A stretch of 64,000 nucleotides of DNA from assembly GCA_934463035.1 (NCBI GenBank), contig CAKSIG010000004.1, forward strand, positions 134,311 through 198,310, read 5' to 3'. A model generated the notes under the pieces. The model was given only the letters and a program-made list of their open reading frames with translations. It did no database searches and was not told the origin of the DNA. Position numbers and translations under genes: made by a program. Shown here piece after piece: positions 13,973 to 23,030 of this stretch. The stretch is from an uncultured Eubacteriales bacterium. GTDB taxonomy: Bacteria > Bacillota > Clostridia > Oscillospirales > Acutalibacteraceae. The first letter of the stretch is position 1; each line of letters opens with the position of its first letter.

Positions 13973-15502
13973 TTAGATCATCGGTATTAAAATCATACGT
14001 GTTTCGTTTATTGTTTCACATTCCATATTATTAATGCTTTGTATTTCGTTGACCGATGCATTATATCTGCGTGCTATGTTCCAAATTTTTTCGCCTTCCG
14101 AAGCAAAATAAATTTTCATTGCGCAGTTATCATTAACTTTAATTTTTTCGTTGCTTAAATCAATATCTTTTACGGCGTCAAATTTAATACATTCACTTAC
14201 CGTTGCGTTGATAACAAGCTGAATATTTACATCTAAGCTGTTTGACGAATTTAAACTGTAATTGCAGCCGTTAAGTTTAATTATAGGTTCGCAGACTATC
14301 GAACCGCCCGATGTTGCTATTTGGTCATTATATTCAAAATCAATGTTTTTTTCAAAATAACCGATTGAATTATCGTTATCACGCGCTACTGCACAAACTG
14401 TTAAACTTCCTTCGATTATTAATCGACCATCCTTAAATGCTGTATTGTATGACTTAACAGCGCACCATAAATCTAATATATCAACTATCCCATCAGTCGA
14501 TATATCAATGCTCTTTTTGCAGTCGTAATTTTCTGTTATTTTTTTAACAATCTTGTTGACGCATAGCTTTTCTTTTCTAATGTCCGCAACCATTTTACGA
14601 GAAAATGCGTCTGTTATTACCGATAGTTCACAATCACAAAAGGCTCTGCCGCTTAAAAGCAATTTAGCGCTTAAAAGCAAGCTGTGTGCAGTGCCGTCTC
14701 CCGATATATGCGGTTTTAAGTCGATATAAGCAATTTCGGAAGTCGGATCGCATCTGCAATTTTCAGTTAATCCATCCATATCTAACACTTGGCTGAAAGG
14801 AACCGACGTTTTAAACATTTTGATTTCATTACTGCCTTCCGAACAGTACGATGCAGTTATGTATAAGTCGCCTTTTAATATGAGCTTACCGCTTATTATT
14901 TTACATTCGCTTATGCAGCTGTCAGCGTCGTATTTAAGCAATGCGTTAATATCGCTGTTCTCCCCTACTTCAAGCTCCTCCTCGATTGCAATATACTTTT
15001 CTGCATATCCTACGGGCATTGAGGCAGATATACTGTTGTTCTTATGCTCGATTTCCTTATCTTCAATATCAGAAACGACCTCGTCGCTCTTTTTGCACGA
15101 TATATTGAACAACACATTTACCGCACCGTGAATATCAATTTTTCTTTCATTAACAGCACGGCAGTTTATATGCTCGCATCTTGCAGTGCAACGGAAACAG
15201 GCGCTGTCACATTCACTTGATAATTCGATTGATTTGCTGAACGGATATTGATATTCATAAGAGCATATCAGACCGTCGGGATCGCAATATAAAACAGTTA
15301 TTGTAACGCTTCCGTCTGCCGTAACATTACGCCCGTTTATACTTTTAGACGAAATTCGTGCAATGGCACGGCATTTAAAAATTTTTGAAATATCAGGGCA
15401 ATAATCCGGAAGTGTAAAATCAACATCAATCGGTACTTCGCAGTTTTCCCGCAGAAAAGTACTTTCGGTTACCACCTTAGACCTGTTGCAATTTATTTCC
15501 AT
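13973..15502 (-). CDS. sipL: SipL-like spore morphogenesis protein (DUF3794 repeats plus LysM)
   Basis: A 509-residue protein. The N-terminus contains the DUF3794 pattern ENCEVPIDVDFTLPDYCPDISKI, and related repeats follow at about 170-300 and 330-450. Residues about 462-508 are a LysM domain (YFASEGEKIWNIARRYNAS). Length and order match SipL of Clostridioides difficile, which binds the spore coat ATPase SpoIVA at the forespore surface in the mother cell. It implies a spore-forming lineage. It is a single gene bordered by terminators. Its SD lies in a hairpin that would form only in read-through transcripts (see separate entry). Confidence 0.82.
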   Translation of the reverse strand: MEINCNRSKVVTESTFLRENCEVPIDVDFTLPDYCPDISKIFKCRAIARISSKSINGRNVTADGSVTITVLYCDPDGLICSYEYQYPFSKSIELSSECDSACFRCTARCEHINCRAVNERKIDIHGAVNVLFNISCKKSDEVVSDIEDKEIEHKNNSISASMPVGYAEKYIAIEEELEVGENSDINALLKYDADSCISECKIISGKLILKGDLYITASYCSEGSNEIKMFKTSVPFSQVLDMDGLTENCRCDPTSEIAYIDLKPHISGDGTAHSLLLSAKLLLSGRAFCDCELSVITDAFSRKMVADIRKEKLCVNKIVKKITENYDCKKSIDISTDGIVDILDLWCAVKSYNTAFKDGRLIIEGSLTVCAVARDNDNSIGYFEKNIDFEYNDQIATSGGSIVCEPIIKLNGCNYSLNSSNSLDVNIQLVINATVSECIKFDAVKDIDLSNEKIKVNDNCAMKIYFASEGEKIWNIARRYNASVNEIQSINNMECETINETRMILIPMI

Positions 15503-15508
15503 AAATAT

Positions 15509-15553
15509 TTCCTCTCCTAAACATTTGTTAATAAATAATATTCAGGAGAGGAA
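15509..15553 (-). promoter_or_regulatory. Hairpin that would sequester the sipL Shine-Dalgarno in read-through mRNA
   Basis: On the minus strand TTCCTCTCCT (15544-15553) is the exact complement of AGGAGAGGAA (15509-15518), which contains the SD for the ATG at 15502. A 25-nt loop separates them. A transcript starting inside the loop would lack the 5' arm. This could also act as a weak terminator for the upstream ABC operon. Confidence 0.5.
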
Positions 15554-15573
15554 GAAATTATACATATTAAGTT

Positions 15574-17490
15574 TTATTCAAGTTCAAACGCGCCCGTATA
15601 TAGCTGATAGTACTTACCTTTTTCTTCAATAAGTTTTTCGTGGTTGCCGCGCTCAATAATTCTGCCGTGATCCAACACCATAATTACATCGGAATTTTGT
15701 ACGGTAGAAAGCCTATGAGCAATAACAAATACCGTTCTGCCTTTCATCAGTCTGTCCATACCTTTTTGGACGATAGCTTCCGTACGGGTATCAATGCTTG
15801 AAGTTGCTTCGTCAAGAATCATAACAGGCGGATCTGCAACAGCCGCGCGTGCGATTGAAATAAGCTGCCGCTGACCTTGCGAAAGTCCGCTTCCGTCGCC
15901 CGATAACACTGTATTATAACCGTTTGGCAGCATTTCAATAAATCCGTGAGCATTAGCGAGCTTTGCAGCCGCAATACATTCTTCGTCGGTCGCGTCTAAT
16001 CTGCCGTATCGGATATTTTCCATAACCGTACCTGTAAACAGATTGACGTCTTGAAGAATTACACCCAAACTGCGCCTTAGGTCGGCTTTTTTTATCTTAT
16101 TGATATTTATTCCGTCGTAGCGTATCTTGCCGTCGGCAATATCGTAAAAGCGGTTAATCAAATTTGTTATAGTGGTCTTACCCGCGCCCGTGGCGCCTAC
16201 AAAAGCCACCTTTTGTCCAGGCTCGGCATAAATATCAATATTGTGCAAAACAATTTTTTCGGGAACATATCCGAAATCAACATCGTGCAAACGTACGTCG
16301 CCTCTAAGCTCGGTGTAGGTTACGGTACCGTCGTGATGCGGATGTTTCCAAGCCCATTTGCCTGTGCGTTTTTCGCTTTCGGTAATATTACCTTTATCGT
16401 CAATACACGCATTTACAAGGGTTACATAGCCATTGTCAGTTTCAGGCTCGGTATCCATAAGCTCAAATATGCGTTCTGCGCCCGCCATTGCCATTACAAC
16501 AGCGTTGATTTGCTGAGAAACCTGACTTATACTCATCGTAAATTGCCGTGTCATACTTAAAAAAGGAATTACAACGGCGATTGAGATTGCCTGACCTGAA
16601 AGTGAAATATTCGGCACGTTGAAAGCAATAAGGACGCCGCCTATAAACGCAATTAACACATACAAAATGTTTCCGATATTGCCCATTATAGGCATCAGTA
16701 TATTTGCAAATTTGTTTGCTTTGCTTGCGTCCTCAAATAACTGCTCATTAATTTTATTAAAGTCTTTCTTGACTTCTTCTTCGTGACAAAATACCTGAAC
16801 AACCTTCTGACCGTTCAGCATTTCTTCAATATATCCTTCAACCGCCGCAATGGATTTCTGCTGTCTCACAAAGTATTTTGCGCTGTTTCCGCCGACATTT
16901 TTTGTTACCATAGCCATTGCTATAACACCGAAGAACAGAATCAACGTCATCCAAAGGCTGAGATAAAGCATATAAAAAATCAGAGTAATAAGCGTAAGAG
17001 CCGAACTGAACAACTGCGGAAGACTTTGAGAAATTAACTGCCGCAATGTATCAATATCATTGGTGTAATAACTCATAATGTCGCCGTGAGTATGCGTATC
17101 AAAATAGCTTACAGGTAAAGATTGCATTTCACCAAACATCTGCTGACGCATTTTGTTTAAGAAGCCTTGGGTAATAATTGCCATTAGGCGCGTATATATG
17201 AAAGACGATACAACACCTAAAACATAGAATCCCGCCATTAAAGTAACTATTGATACAAGTCTGTTATATATCGGATCAAGACCGACAGACAGACCCTCCG
17301 TTATCAACAGAACGATTTTGTTCAAAAAGAGCGATGACACAGTACCCGTCGCAGCGCTTGCAACTATGCAGACAGCGACAATAATCAGGTAGGCTTTATA
17401 GTATTTAAAAAGATATTTTAAAAGACGGCTGATAGTGCCTTTTGCGTCTTTTGCCTTGGCACCGCCTTTAAATCCTCTGGGACCCGGCAT
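15574..17490 (-). CDS. ABC exporter half-transporter, catalytically complete subunit
   Basis: A 638-residue protein. An N-terminal basic/Gly extension and six membrane spans (about residues 30-340) are followed by the ATPase domain. Walker A is GATGAGKTT, the signature is LSQGQRQL, Walker B is VMILDEATSSID with the catalytic Glu, and the switch His is in VIAHRLSTV. It overlaps the neighbouring half-transporter gene by 23 bp and with it forms a heterodimeric multidrug-type exporter. It has an unusual insertion between the membrane and ATPase domains (KRTGKWAWKHPHHDG). The substrate is unknown. Control is by the MarR gene at the head of the operon. Confidence 0.92.
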   Translation of the reverse strand: MPGPRGFKGGAKAKDAKGTISRLLKYLFKYYKAYLIIVAVCIVASAATGTVSSLFLNKIVLLITEGLSVGLDPIYNRLVSIVTLMAGFYVLGVVSSFIYTRLMAIITQGFLNKMRQQMFGEMQSLPVSYFDTHTHGDIMSYYTNDIDTLRQLISQSLPQLFSSALTLITLIFYMLYLSLWMTLILFFGVIAMAMVTKNVGGNSAKYFVRQQKSIAAVEGYIEEMLNGQKVVQVFCHEEEVKKDFNKINEQLFEDASKANKFANILMPIMGNIGNILYVLIAFIGGVLIAFNVPNISLSGQAISIAVVIPFLSMTRQFTMSISQVSQQINAVVMAMAGAERIFELMDTEPETDNGYVTLVNACIDDKGNITESEKRTGKWAWKHPHHDGTVTYTELRGDVRLHDVDFGYVPEKIVLHNIDIYAEPGQKVAFVGATGAGKTTITNLINRFYDIADGKIRYDGININKIKKADLRRSLGVILQDVNLFTGTVMENIRYGRLDATDEECIAAAKLANAHGFIEMLPNGYNTVLSGDGSGLSQGQRQLISIARAAVADPPVMILDEATSSIDTRTEAIVQKGMDRLMKGRTVFVIAHRLSTVQNSDVIMVLDHGRIIERGNHEKLIEEKGKYYQLYTGAFELE

Positions 17491-19234
17491 TCAGATCAGC
17501 CTCCTTCCTGTTTTGTGAATAATATACCTCTTTGTAAATCGTGTTATTTTTAAGAAGTTCTTCGTGTGTTCCGATAGCATTGATTTTACCGTCGTCCATA
17601 ACGATTATGCGGTCGGCGTCCTGTACCGAAGCAATTCGCTGCGCTATAATAAACTTAGTTGTATTCGGTATTTCGGTCGTAAAGGCGCCGCGGATAAGCG
17701 CGTCGGTTTTAGTATCAACAGCGCTTGTCGAATCGTCTAAGATAAGAATTTTCGGCTTTTTAAGCAACGCACGGGCAATGCAGAGACGTTGTTTCTGCCC
17801 ACCTGAAACGTTGCTTCCTCCCTGTTCTATATGGGTATCGTATCCATCAGGGAATGTTGAAATAAATTCATCAGCCTGCGCTAATTTACACACTCTTACA
17901 ATATCTTCGTCGGTAGCGTTCATATCGCCCCACCTCAGATTATCTTTTATCGAGCCTGAAAACAACACGTTCTTTTGAAGAACGACAGAAACAGCGTTTC
18001 TTAGGGTATGAATATCATATTTTTTAACATCAACACCGCCTACCTTGACGGTGCCTTCGGTTGTATCGTACAATCGTGAAATTAACTGTATCAAAGTCGA
18101 TTTACTGCTACCCGTTCCGCCGATAATTCCAATAGTTTCGCCTGATGAAATGTGAAAATTAATATCTGACAGGGCATTTTTTTCAGCGCCTTTATGATAT
18201 TTAAAAGATACGTGTTCAAAATCAACACTGCCGTCTTTCACCTCAAACAAAGGGTCGGAACAGTTGGTGATAGTGCTGTTTGTTGAGAGTACCTCGTCAA
18301 TTCTTTGCATTGAAGCATAAGAAATAACTATCATAACAAAAATCATAGAAAGCATCATAAGGCTCGAAAGAATCTGCATTCCGTAGGTGAGCAGGCTTGA
18401 AAGCTCTCCGACATCCATCTCAGCGCCGCCCGAGGTTATGATCAGCTTTGCGCCAAGCAGGGATACAAGCGTCATTGCAGCATACATTGAAAATTGCATA
18501 AGGGGCGAATTCAGTGCAACGAGTTTTTCTGCCTTTGTAAAGTCGTTGCAGACATCATTTGCGGCATTAGCAAATTTTTTGCGTTCATAATCCTCTCTGA
18601 CAAAGGATTTTACAACACGTATGCCTTTAATATTCTCCTGAACCGAATTGTTCAGCTTATCGTATTTTTTAAATACGCTGTTAAATAGAGGCATTGCCCT
18701 GCGGATTATCATATAAAGACCGAACGCCAATATCGGTATTAAAGCGACAAATATTGTAGAAAGCTGAGGACACATTATAAATGCCATAACAAGGGAGAAT
18801 ACAAACATCAAAGGGCTTCGTATTGCAATTCGTATAATCATCATATATGCAGTCTGAACGTTTGTAATGTCGGTAGTCAGCCTTGTAACCAAACTTGACA
18901 TTGAAAAGCTGTCAATATTTGAAAAAGAAAAATCCTGCACCTTGTAGAACAGATCGTGACGCAGATTTTTTGCAAATCCGCTTGAAGCGACGGCACAAAA
19001 AGCGCCTGAAAGCGCACCGAATAAAAGCGAGACCATTGCCAGAAGTATAAGTATAAATCCGTATTTTAAAATTACGTCCAATCCAGAACCGTTGCTTATC
19101 CCTGTAACGAGCTTCGCTACTATAAACGGTATAATACATTCAACAATAACTTCAAAAGCCACGAACAACGGTGACAGTAATGAAGACAGCTTGTATTCCC
19201 TGATACAGCCTGATAATCGTTTAATCATAGTCAT
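17468..19234 (-). CDS. ABC exporter half-transporter with degenerate ATPase site
   Basis: A 588-residue protein with six membrane spans (about 15-310) and an ATPase domain. Walker A is GGTGSSKST, the signature is VSGGQKQRL and Walker B is ILILDDSTSAVD. The residue after Walker B is Asp instead of Glu, and the switch motif reads IIAQRIASV with Gln for His. These are marks of the non-consensus partner in heterodimeric exporters such as TM287/288 or BmrCD. It overlaps marR by 14 bp and the second exporter gene by 23 bp, so the three form one unit. Confidence 0.92.
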   Translation of the reverse strand: MTMIKRLSGCIREYKLSSLLSPLFVAFEVIVECIIPFIVAKLVTGISNGSGLDVILKYGFILILLAMVSLLFGALSGAFCAVASSGFAKNLRHDLFYKVQDFSFSNIDSFSMSSLVTRLTTDITNVQTAYMMIIRIAIRSPLMFVFSLVMAFIMCPQLSTIFVALIPILAFGLYMIIRRAMPLFNSVFKKYDKLNNSVQENIKGIRVVKSFVREDYERKKFANAANDVCNDFTKAEKLVALNSPLMQFSMYAAMTLVSLLGAKLIITSGGAEMDVGELSSLLTYGMQILSSLMMLSMIFVMIVISYASMQRIDEVLSTNSTITNCSDPLFEVKDGSVDFEHVSFKYHKGAEKNALSDINFHISSGETIGIIGGTGSSKSTLIQLISRLYDTTEGTVKVGGVDVKKYDIHTLRNAVSVVLQKNVLFSGSIKDNLRWGDMNATDEDIVRVCKLAQADEFISTFPDGYDTHIEQGGSNVSGGQKQRLCIARALLKKPKILILDDSTSAVDTKTDALIRGAFTTEIPNTTKFIIAQRIASVQDADRIIVMDDGKINAIGTHEELLKNNTIYKEVYYSQNRKEADLNAGSQRI

Positions 19235-19667
19235 CCTCCAAATTGTTTTTTAGTTTAGCAGTGATTTTGAAGAAGGTTTCAATTTCATCGTCCGAAAGTC
19301 CCCTTCTCATCTTATTTTCGCGTTTTTCAATAGCAACCGAAATTTGTTTATGGATTTCAATAGCTTTTTCCGTAAGAATTATCTTTTTTAACCGCGCGTC
19401 ATAATCAACAGGAACACGTTTAATCAAACCGTTGTCCTCCATATGCTTCAAAATATTGCTGGCGGTGGAACGGCGTATCGAAAATTCGTTTTCAAAATCC
19501 TTCTGAAAAATATCCTTTGAAGAATTATTGATTAAATACCCGATTGCCCAACCGTGCATTCCGCTGGGCGAGTTAAGATTGAACTGTGTTCTGTATTTTT
19601 CAAAATCACGGCGCATTAAATTTGCAATAGACCTGATCTCAAATCCTATTTCCTGCGGAGTATCCAT
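19221..19667 (-). CDS. MarR-family regulator of the ABC exporter operon
   Basis: A 148-residue winged-helix protein. FEKDFENEFSIRRSTASNILKHMEDNGLIKRVPVDYDARLKKIILTEKA read in pieces shows the recognition helix (about 65-80) and the DxR wing (about 88-92) of MarR proteins. It is the first gene of a marR-ABC-ABC operon and is likely an autorepressor released by a drug or metabolite ligand. A 14-bp dyad next to its -10 box is the likely operator. Confidence 0.9.
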   Translation of the reverse strand: MDTPQEIGFEIRSIANLMRRDFEKYRTQFNLNSPSGMHGWAIGYLINNSSKDIFQKDFENEFSIRRSTASNILKHMEDNGLIKRVPVDYDARLKKIILTEKAIEIHKQISVAIEKRENKMRRGLSDDEIETFFKITAKLKNNLEDDYD

Positions 19668-19690
19668 ATTATCACCCCAATAGCATAAAT

Positions 19691-19733
19691 GTTAGACTGC
19701 TAACTATTATACCGTTTTAAAAAATTTTGTCAA
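19691..19733 (-). promoter_or_regulatory. marR operon promoter with adjacent dyad operator
   Basis: Minus strand: TTGACA (19728-19733), 16 bp, TATAAT (19706-19711). Immediately downstream is the dyad GTTAG-ACTG-CTAAC (19691-19704), covering the expected start of transcription; it fits a MarR-type operator. Confidence 0.75.
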
Positions 19734-19772
19734 CGGAAAAACGGTGAACAATTTGTTAATTATGAGAAAAAT

Positions 19773-19795
19773 ACTGTCGGATATTCTCCGACAGT
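19773..19795 (-). terminator. Terminator of the proBAC operon
   Basis: A perfect 9-bp stem ACTGTCGGA, 5-nt loop, complement, followed on the minus strand by ATTTTTC, 11 bp after the proC stop. Confidence 0.8.
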
Positions 19796-19805
19796 AAAAT
19801 AATAC

Positions 19806-20615
19806 TTATTTACCGAGTTCTTTGGTTCGCTCAAACGCGGCAGTTACAGCGTTGAACACCGCAGAACGGAATCCTGAATCTTCAAGGGTTTTAACGCCCT
19901 CAATCGTACTTCCTGCGGGACTGCAAACTTCATCTTTAAGCTGTCCTACATGCTTGCCTGAACTTTGAATGAGCGAGGCAGAGCCGAAAATGGTTTGTGC
20001 GGCATACTCAATCGCCTTGCTACGTGTTAAACCGCATTTGACTCCGCCGTCGGCAAGAGCCTCGGCAAACATATAAACAAAAGCGGGACCGCAACCTGAT
20101 ATTGCGGATGCCGCATCTATAAGGCTTTCGTCAATTCGGTCTAATTTACCTGCAAATTTTAAGGCAGATGTAAACTCATAAAGATCGTCCTCAAAAACAT
20201 TATGTCCGACAGAATAAACAATCATACCGTTTCCGTTTGAAACAGGGGTATTCGGCATTATGCGTATTACAGGATAATCACCGCCCGCAAGCTCTTTTAT
20301 ACTGCTTACAGTAACCCCTGCCGCCATTGAAACCAATACAAAATGATCGTTTCTCTTAGCAAGAACGGGAGCGATACCTGACAGCATACTTTTCAGCATT
20401 TGCGGTTTTACACCGAGAAAAATAAAACGGCAATTTGCGGCAACCGTAATATTATCGGCAGAATTGCATTTTAATTCATAAGCCAAGACCTCTGCTTTTG
20501 AAGAACTGCGGTTAGCAAGAATAATTTCGTTGCCGTCAACTGTCTTTGCTACCGCACGCGCAAGTGCGGCACCCATATTTCCGACTCCGATAAATCCGAA
20601 TTTTGCGTTATTCAT
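19806..20615 (-). CDS. proC: Pyrroline-5-carboxylate reductase
   Basis: A 269-residue enzyme that reduces pyrroline-5-carboxylate to proline with NAD(P)H. The N-terminal GFIGVGNMGAALARAV is the Rossmann motif. RIMPNTPV (about residue 118) and the C-terminal SPAGSTIEGVKTLED signature are diagnostic. It is the last gene of proB-proA-proC, 13 bp after proA, completing glutamate-to-proline conversion. Confidence 0.95.
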   Translation of the reverse strand: MNNAKFGFIGVGNMGAALARAVAKTVDGNEIILANRSSSKAEVLAYELKCNSADNITVAANCRFIFLGVKPQMLKSMLSGIAPVLAKRNDHFVLVSMAAGVTVSSIKELAGGDYPVIRIMPNTPVSNGNGMIVYSVGHNVFEDDLYEFTSALKFAGKLDRIDESLIDAASAISGCGPAFVYMFAEALADGGVKCGLTRSKAIEYAAQTIFGSASLIQSSGKHVGQLKDEVCSPAGSTIEGVKTLEDSGFRSAVFNAVTAAFERTKELGK

Positions 20616-20628
20616 TCTTTTGCCTCCG

Positions 20629-21867
20629 TTATCTTATATTGCCGTTACCGTGTATTACATATTTATAGGTAGTTAATTCGCAAAGTCCCATAGGTCCCCT
20701 TGCGTGGAGCTTCTGGGTAGAAATACCCATTTCACAACCAAGTCCGAACTCGCCGCCGTCCGTAAACCGCGTAGACGCATTGACATATACAGCGGCTGAA
20801 TCAACCGACGCCACAAAGTAATCAGCGATTTTTTTATCTTCTGTTATAATCGCGTCACTATGATGTGTTGAGTGTGCGGCAATATGTTTAACAGCCTCCT
20901 CGGCATTGTCAACGATCTTAACCGCCATAATATAATCTAAAAATTCAGTATCAAAATCGTCTACCCCTGCCTGCACAGCGTCAATAATCGAGCAAACTTC
21001 CCTGTCGCCCCTGATTTCAACACCGCCTATTTCGTCAAACTTGTTCTTTAAAGCAGGCAAAAACTCCGACGCGATTTTTCTGTTCACCAAGCAAACCTCT
21101 GCGGCATTGCACACAGAAGGTCGGCTCGCTTTTGCGTTGGCAACAACCTTAACCGCTATTTCAATATCCGCCGAAGCGTCAACATAAATATGGCATATTC
21201 CCGTACCCGTTTCAACGCAGGGAACCTTTGCATTATCAACGCAAGCCTTTATAAGGCCTTTCCCGCCGCGCGGAATAAGCAAATCGACGTAACCAACAGC
21301 AGTCATCAAATCATTGGCGCTTTGACGCGTTGTATCCTCAACAAGATTAATATAATCCGCACTTATTCCCGCTTTTGTTAAACCGCATTTCAGCGCGGAA
21401 ACTATTGCATAAGCGCTTGAAAACGCTTCTTTGCCGCTGCGGAGAACACATACGTTGCCGCTTTTAAAGCATAACGCTGCCGCGTCGGACGTAACATTCG
21501 GACGGCTTTCATATATTATTGCAATAACACCGATAGGAACAGATATTTTTTTAATATCAAGTCCGCCGTCACGCACAGTATGCGATAATTCTCTGCCGAG
21601 CGGGTCGGGCAGCTTTATCAAACTGCGTATTCCCTCTGCCATTGCAGATATTCTCAATTCGTCCAACCTTAAACGGTCAATCATAACATCGGATATACTG
21701 CCTTTGGCTTTTTCAACATCGTGCGAATTTGCGGCAAGTATTTCGGCTGTATGCTCTAAAAGGCTTTCTGCCATAAAATCAAGTCCGATATTGCGTTTTT
21801 CAAGACTTAAAGCGGCGTTAAGCGAAACAGATTTTGCTGTATTTAGTATTTCGGAAGTTAATTTCAT
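20629..21867 (-). CDS. proA: Glutamate-5-semialdehyde dehydrogenase
   Basis: A 412-residue NADPH-dependent dehydrogenase acting on glutamyl-5-phosphate. The conserved YESRPNVTSDAAALCFKSGN (about residues 126-145), PRGGKGLI, the catalytic Cys in RPSVCNAAE (about residue 255), and the C-terminal FTDGGEFGLGCEMGIST are visible. Its first base overlaps the last base of proB (coupled). Confidence 0.95.
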   Translation of the reverse strand: MKLTSEILNTAKSVSLNAALSLEKRNIGLDFMAESLLEHTAEILAANSHDVEKAKGSISDVMIDRLRLDELRISAMAEGIRSLIKLPDPLGRELSHTVRDGGLDIKKISVPIGVIAIIYESRPNVTSDAAALCFKSGNVCVLRSGKEAFSSAYAIVSALKCGLTKAGISADYINLVEDTTRQSANDLMTAVGYVDLLIPRGGKGLIKACVDNAKVPCVETGTGICHIYVDASADIEIAVKVVANAKASRPSVCNAAEVCLVNRKIASEFLPALKNKFDEIGGVEIRGDREVCSIIDAVQAGVDDFDTEFLDYIMAVKIVDNAEEAVKHIAAHSTHHSDAIITEDKKIADYFVASVDSAAVYVNASTRFTDGGEFGLGCEMGISTQKLHARGPMGLCELTTYKYVIHGNGNIR

Positions 21868-22643
21868 TATTTTACTCCCCTTTTGGCGACAAATCTTGTG
21901 CCGACGTCTTTTCCTGCTACAATATCATATAAAACCAAAGGATTATTTCCGTTTGCAATTACCATGTCCGTTCCGTGTTCATTGGCTATTTCGGCAGCGT
22001 GCAGTTTTGTGGTCATTCCGCCCGTTCCGAGTTTACTGCCAGCGCCGCCCGTCATTGCTTTGATTTCAGGCGTTATATCTTCAACACAATGAAGAAGCTC
22101 GGCATTATCGTTAACGTGCGGGTCGGCTGTATACAAACCGTTTATATCAGAAAGCAGTATAAGCAGATCGGCGTCAATAACCGTTGCGACAATGGCGGCA
22201 ATAGTATCGTTATCGCCGATAACGATTTCATCGGTCGCAACAGAATCGTTTTCATTAATTATCGGAATTGCGCCCAATTCCAAAAGACGGAACATTGTAT
22301 TTTGAAAATTGTTTTTGCGGTCGCTATGCTCTACGTCCGCACCCGTTATGAGAATTTGAGCTACCGTATGATTGTATTCCGAAAAAATCTTATCGTATGT
22401 ATACATTAGCTCACACTGACCGACAGCAGCGGCTGCCTGCTTTGTCGGAATATCACTCGGTTTGCCGTTAAGCGACAGCTTACCTGCGCCCATACCGATA
22501 GCGCCTGACGAAACTAAAATAATCTCGTTGCCCGCATTTTTTAAATCAGACATTGCTTTGCACAGTTCCTCTACCCTGCGTATGTTCAAAAGCCCTGTTG
22601 AATGGGCCAAGGTGGAGGTGCCGATTTTAATGACAATTCTCAT
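21867..22643 (-). CDS. proB: Glutamate 5-kinase (lacking PUA domain)
   Basis: A 258-residue amino-acid kinase. VIKIGTSTLAH at the N-terminus, the SSGAIGMGAG loop, INENDSVATDEI and GTGGMTTKLHAAEIA are family signatures. At about 258 residues it has the kinase domain only, without the C-terminal PUA domain found in E. coli ProB. It is the first gene of proBAC. A weak promoter (TTAATG 22696-22701, 16 bp, TATAAT 22674-22679 on the minus strand) lies between it and the structured repeat at 22759-23021. Confidence 0.94.
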   Translation of the reverse strand: MRIVIKIGTSTLAHSTGLLNIRRVEELCKAMSDLKNAGNEIILVSSGAIGMGAGKLSLNGKPSDIPTKQAAAAVGQCELMYTYDKIFSEYNHTVAQILITGADVEHSDRKNNFQNTMFRLLELGAIPIINENDSVATDEIVIGDNDTIAAIVATVIDADLLILLSDINGLYTADPHVNDNAELLHCVEDITPEIKAMTGGAGSKLGTGGMTTKLHAAEIANEHGTDMVIANGNNPLVLYDIVAGKDVGTRFVAKRGVK

Positions 22644-22758
22644 AGCAGTTCCCTTCTGGAAATATCAAAATTTATTATAAACAAAGATTAAGCCACATTA
22701 AAATTATGACTTTCCTTATTTTAACATAACTCCCCTTATATTTCAATAACATTTTGTT

Positions 22759-23021
22759 TAGGCTGATGAAAGTCGAACCCGTCACGCCTACAAATAATAA
22801 TTTTTTGTTTTTTCTTGTCTCATCACTTGTAATACGACAGCATTACTGCGTTCTTCGACTTCATCCTTACAAAAAATTATTTATTTGTGAGGTCAAAGAG
22901 TTTCTCTCAGCCGCCTTCTTCCGAAAGGCGAAGCGTGAGATTTGCAGTAAGGCTGTTGCCTTACAAAAATAAGCGCAAGGCGGCAAGTGAAACCGTAACG
23001 TGTTCAACCCTCATCAGCCTA
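22759..23021 (-). repeat. Structured intergenic repeat, copy B
   Basis: A 263-bp element whose ends pair over 10-11 bp (AGGCTGATGA at 22760-22769 with TCATCAGCCT at 23011-23020). On the minus strand it shares a core with copy A at 54973-55244: GGTTTC-CT-GCCGCCTT, then GCG-TTATTTTTG-AAGGC-CAGCCTT-CTGCAAAT-TC-CGCTTCGCC, and near the 3' end GTAGGCGT-AC-GGTTCGA. Hairpin GTAAGGC/GCCTTAC (22947-22964) replaces GCAAGGC/GCCTTGC of copy A, and CGCCTT/AAGGCG (22912-22930) replaces CGCCGA/TCGGCG. It lies downstream of GH3 and upstream of proB. No coding frame is convincing. Confidence 0.75.
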
Positions 23022-23030
23022 CACGGAATA

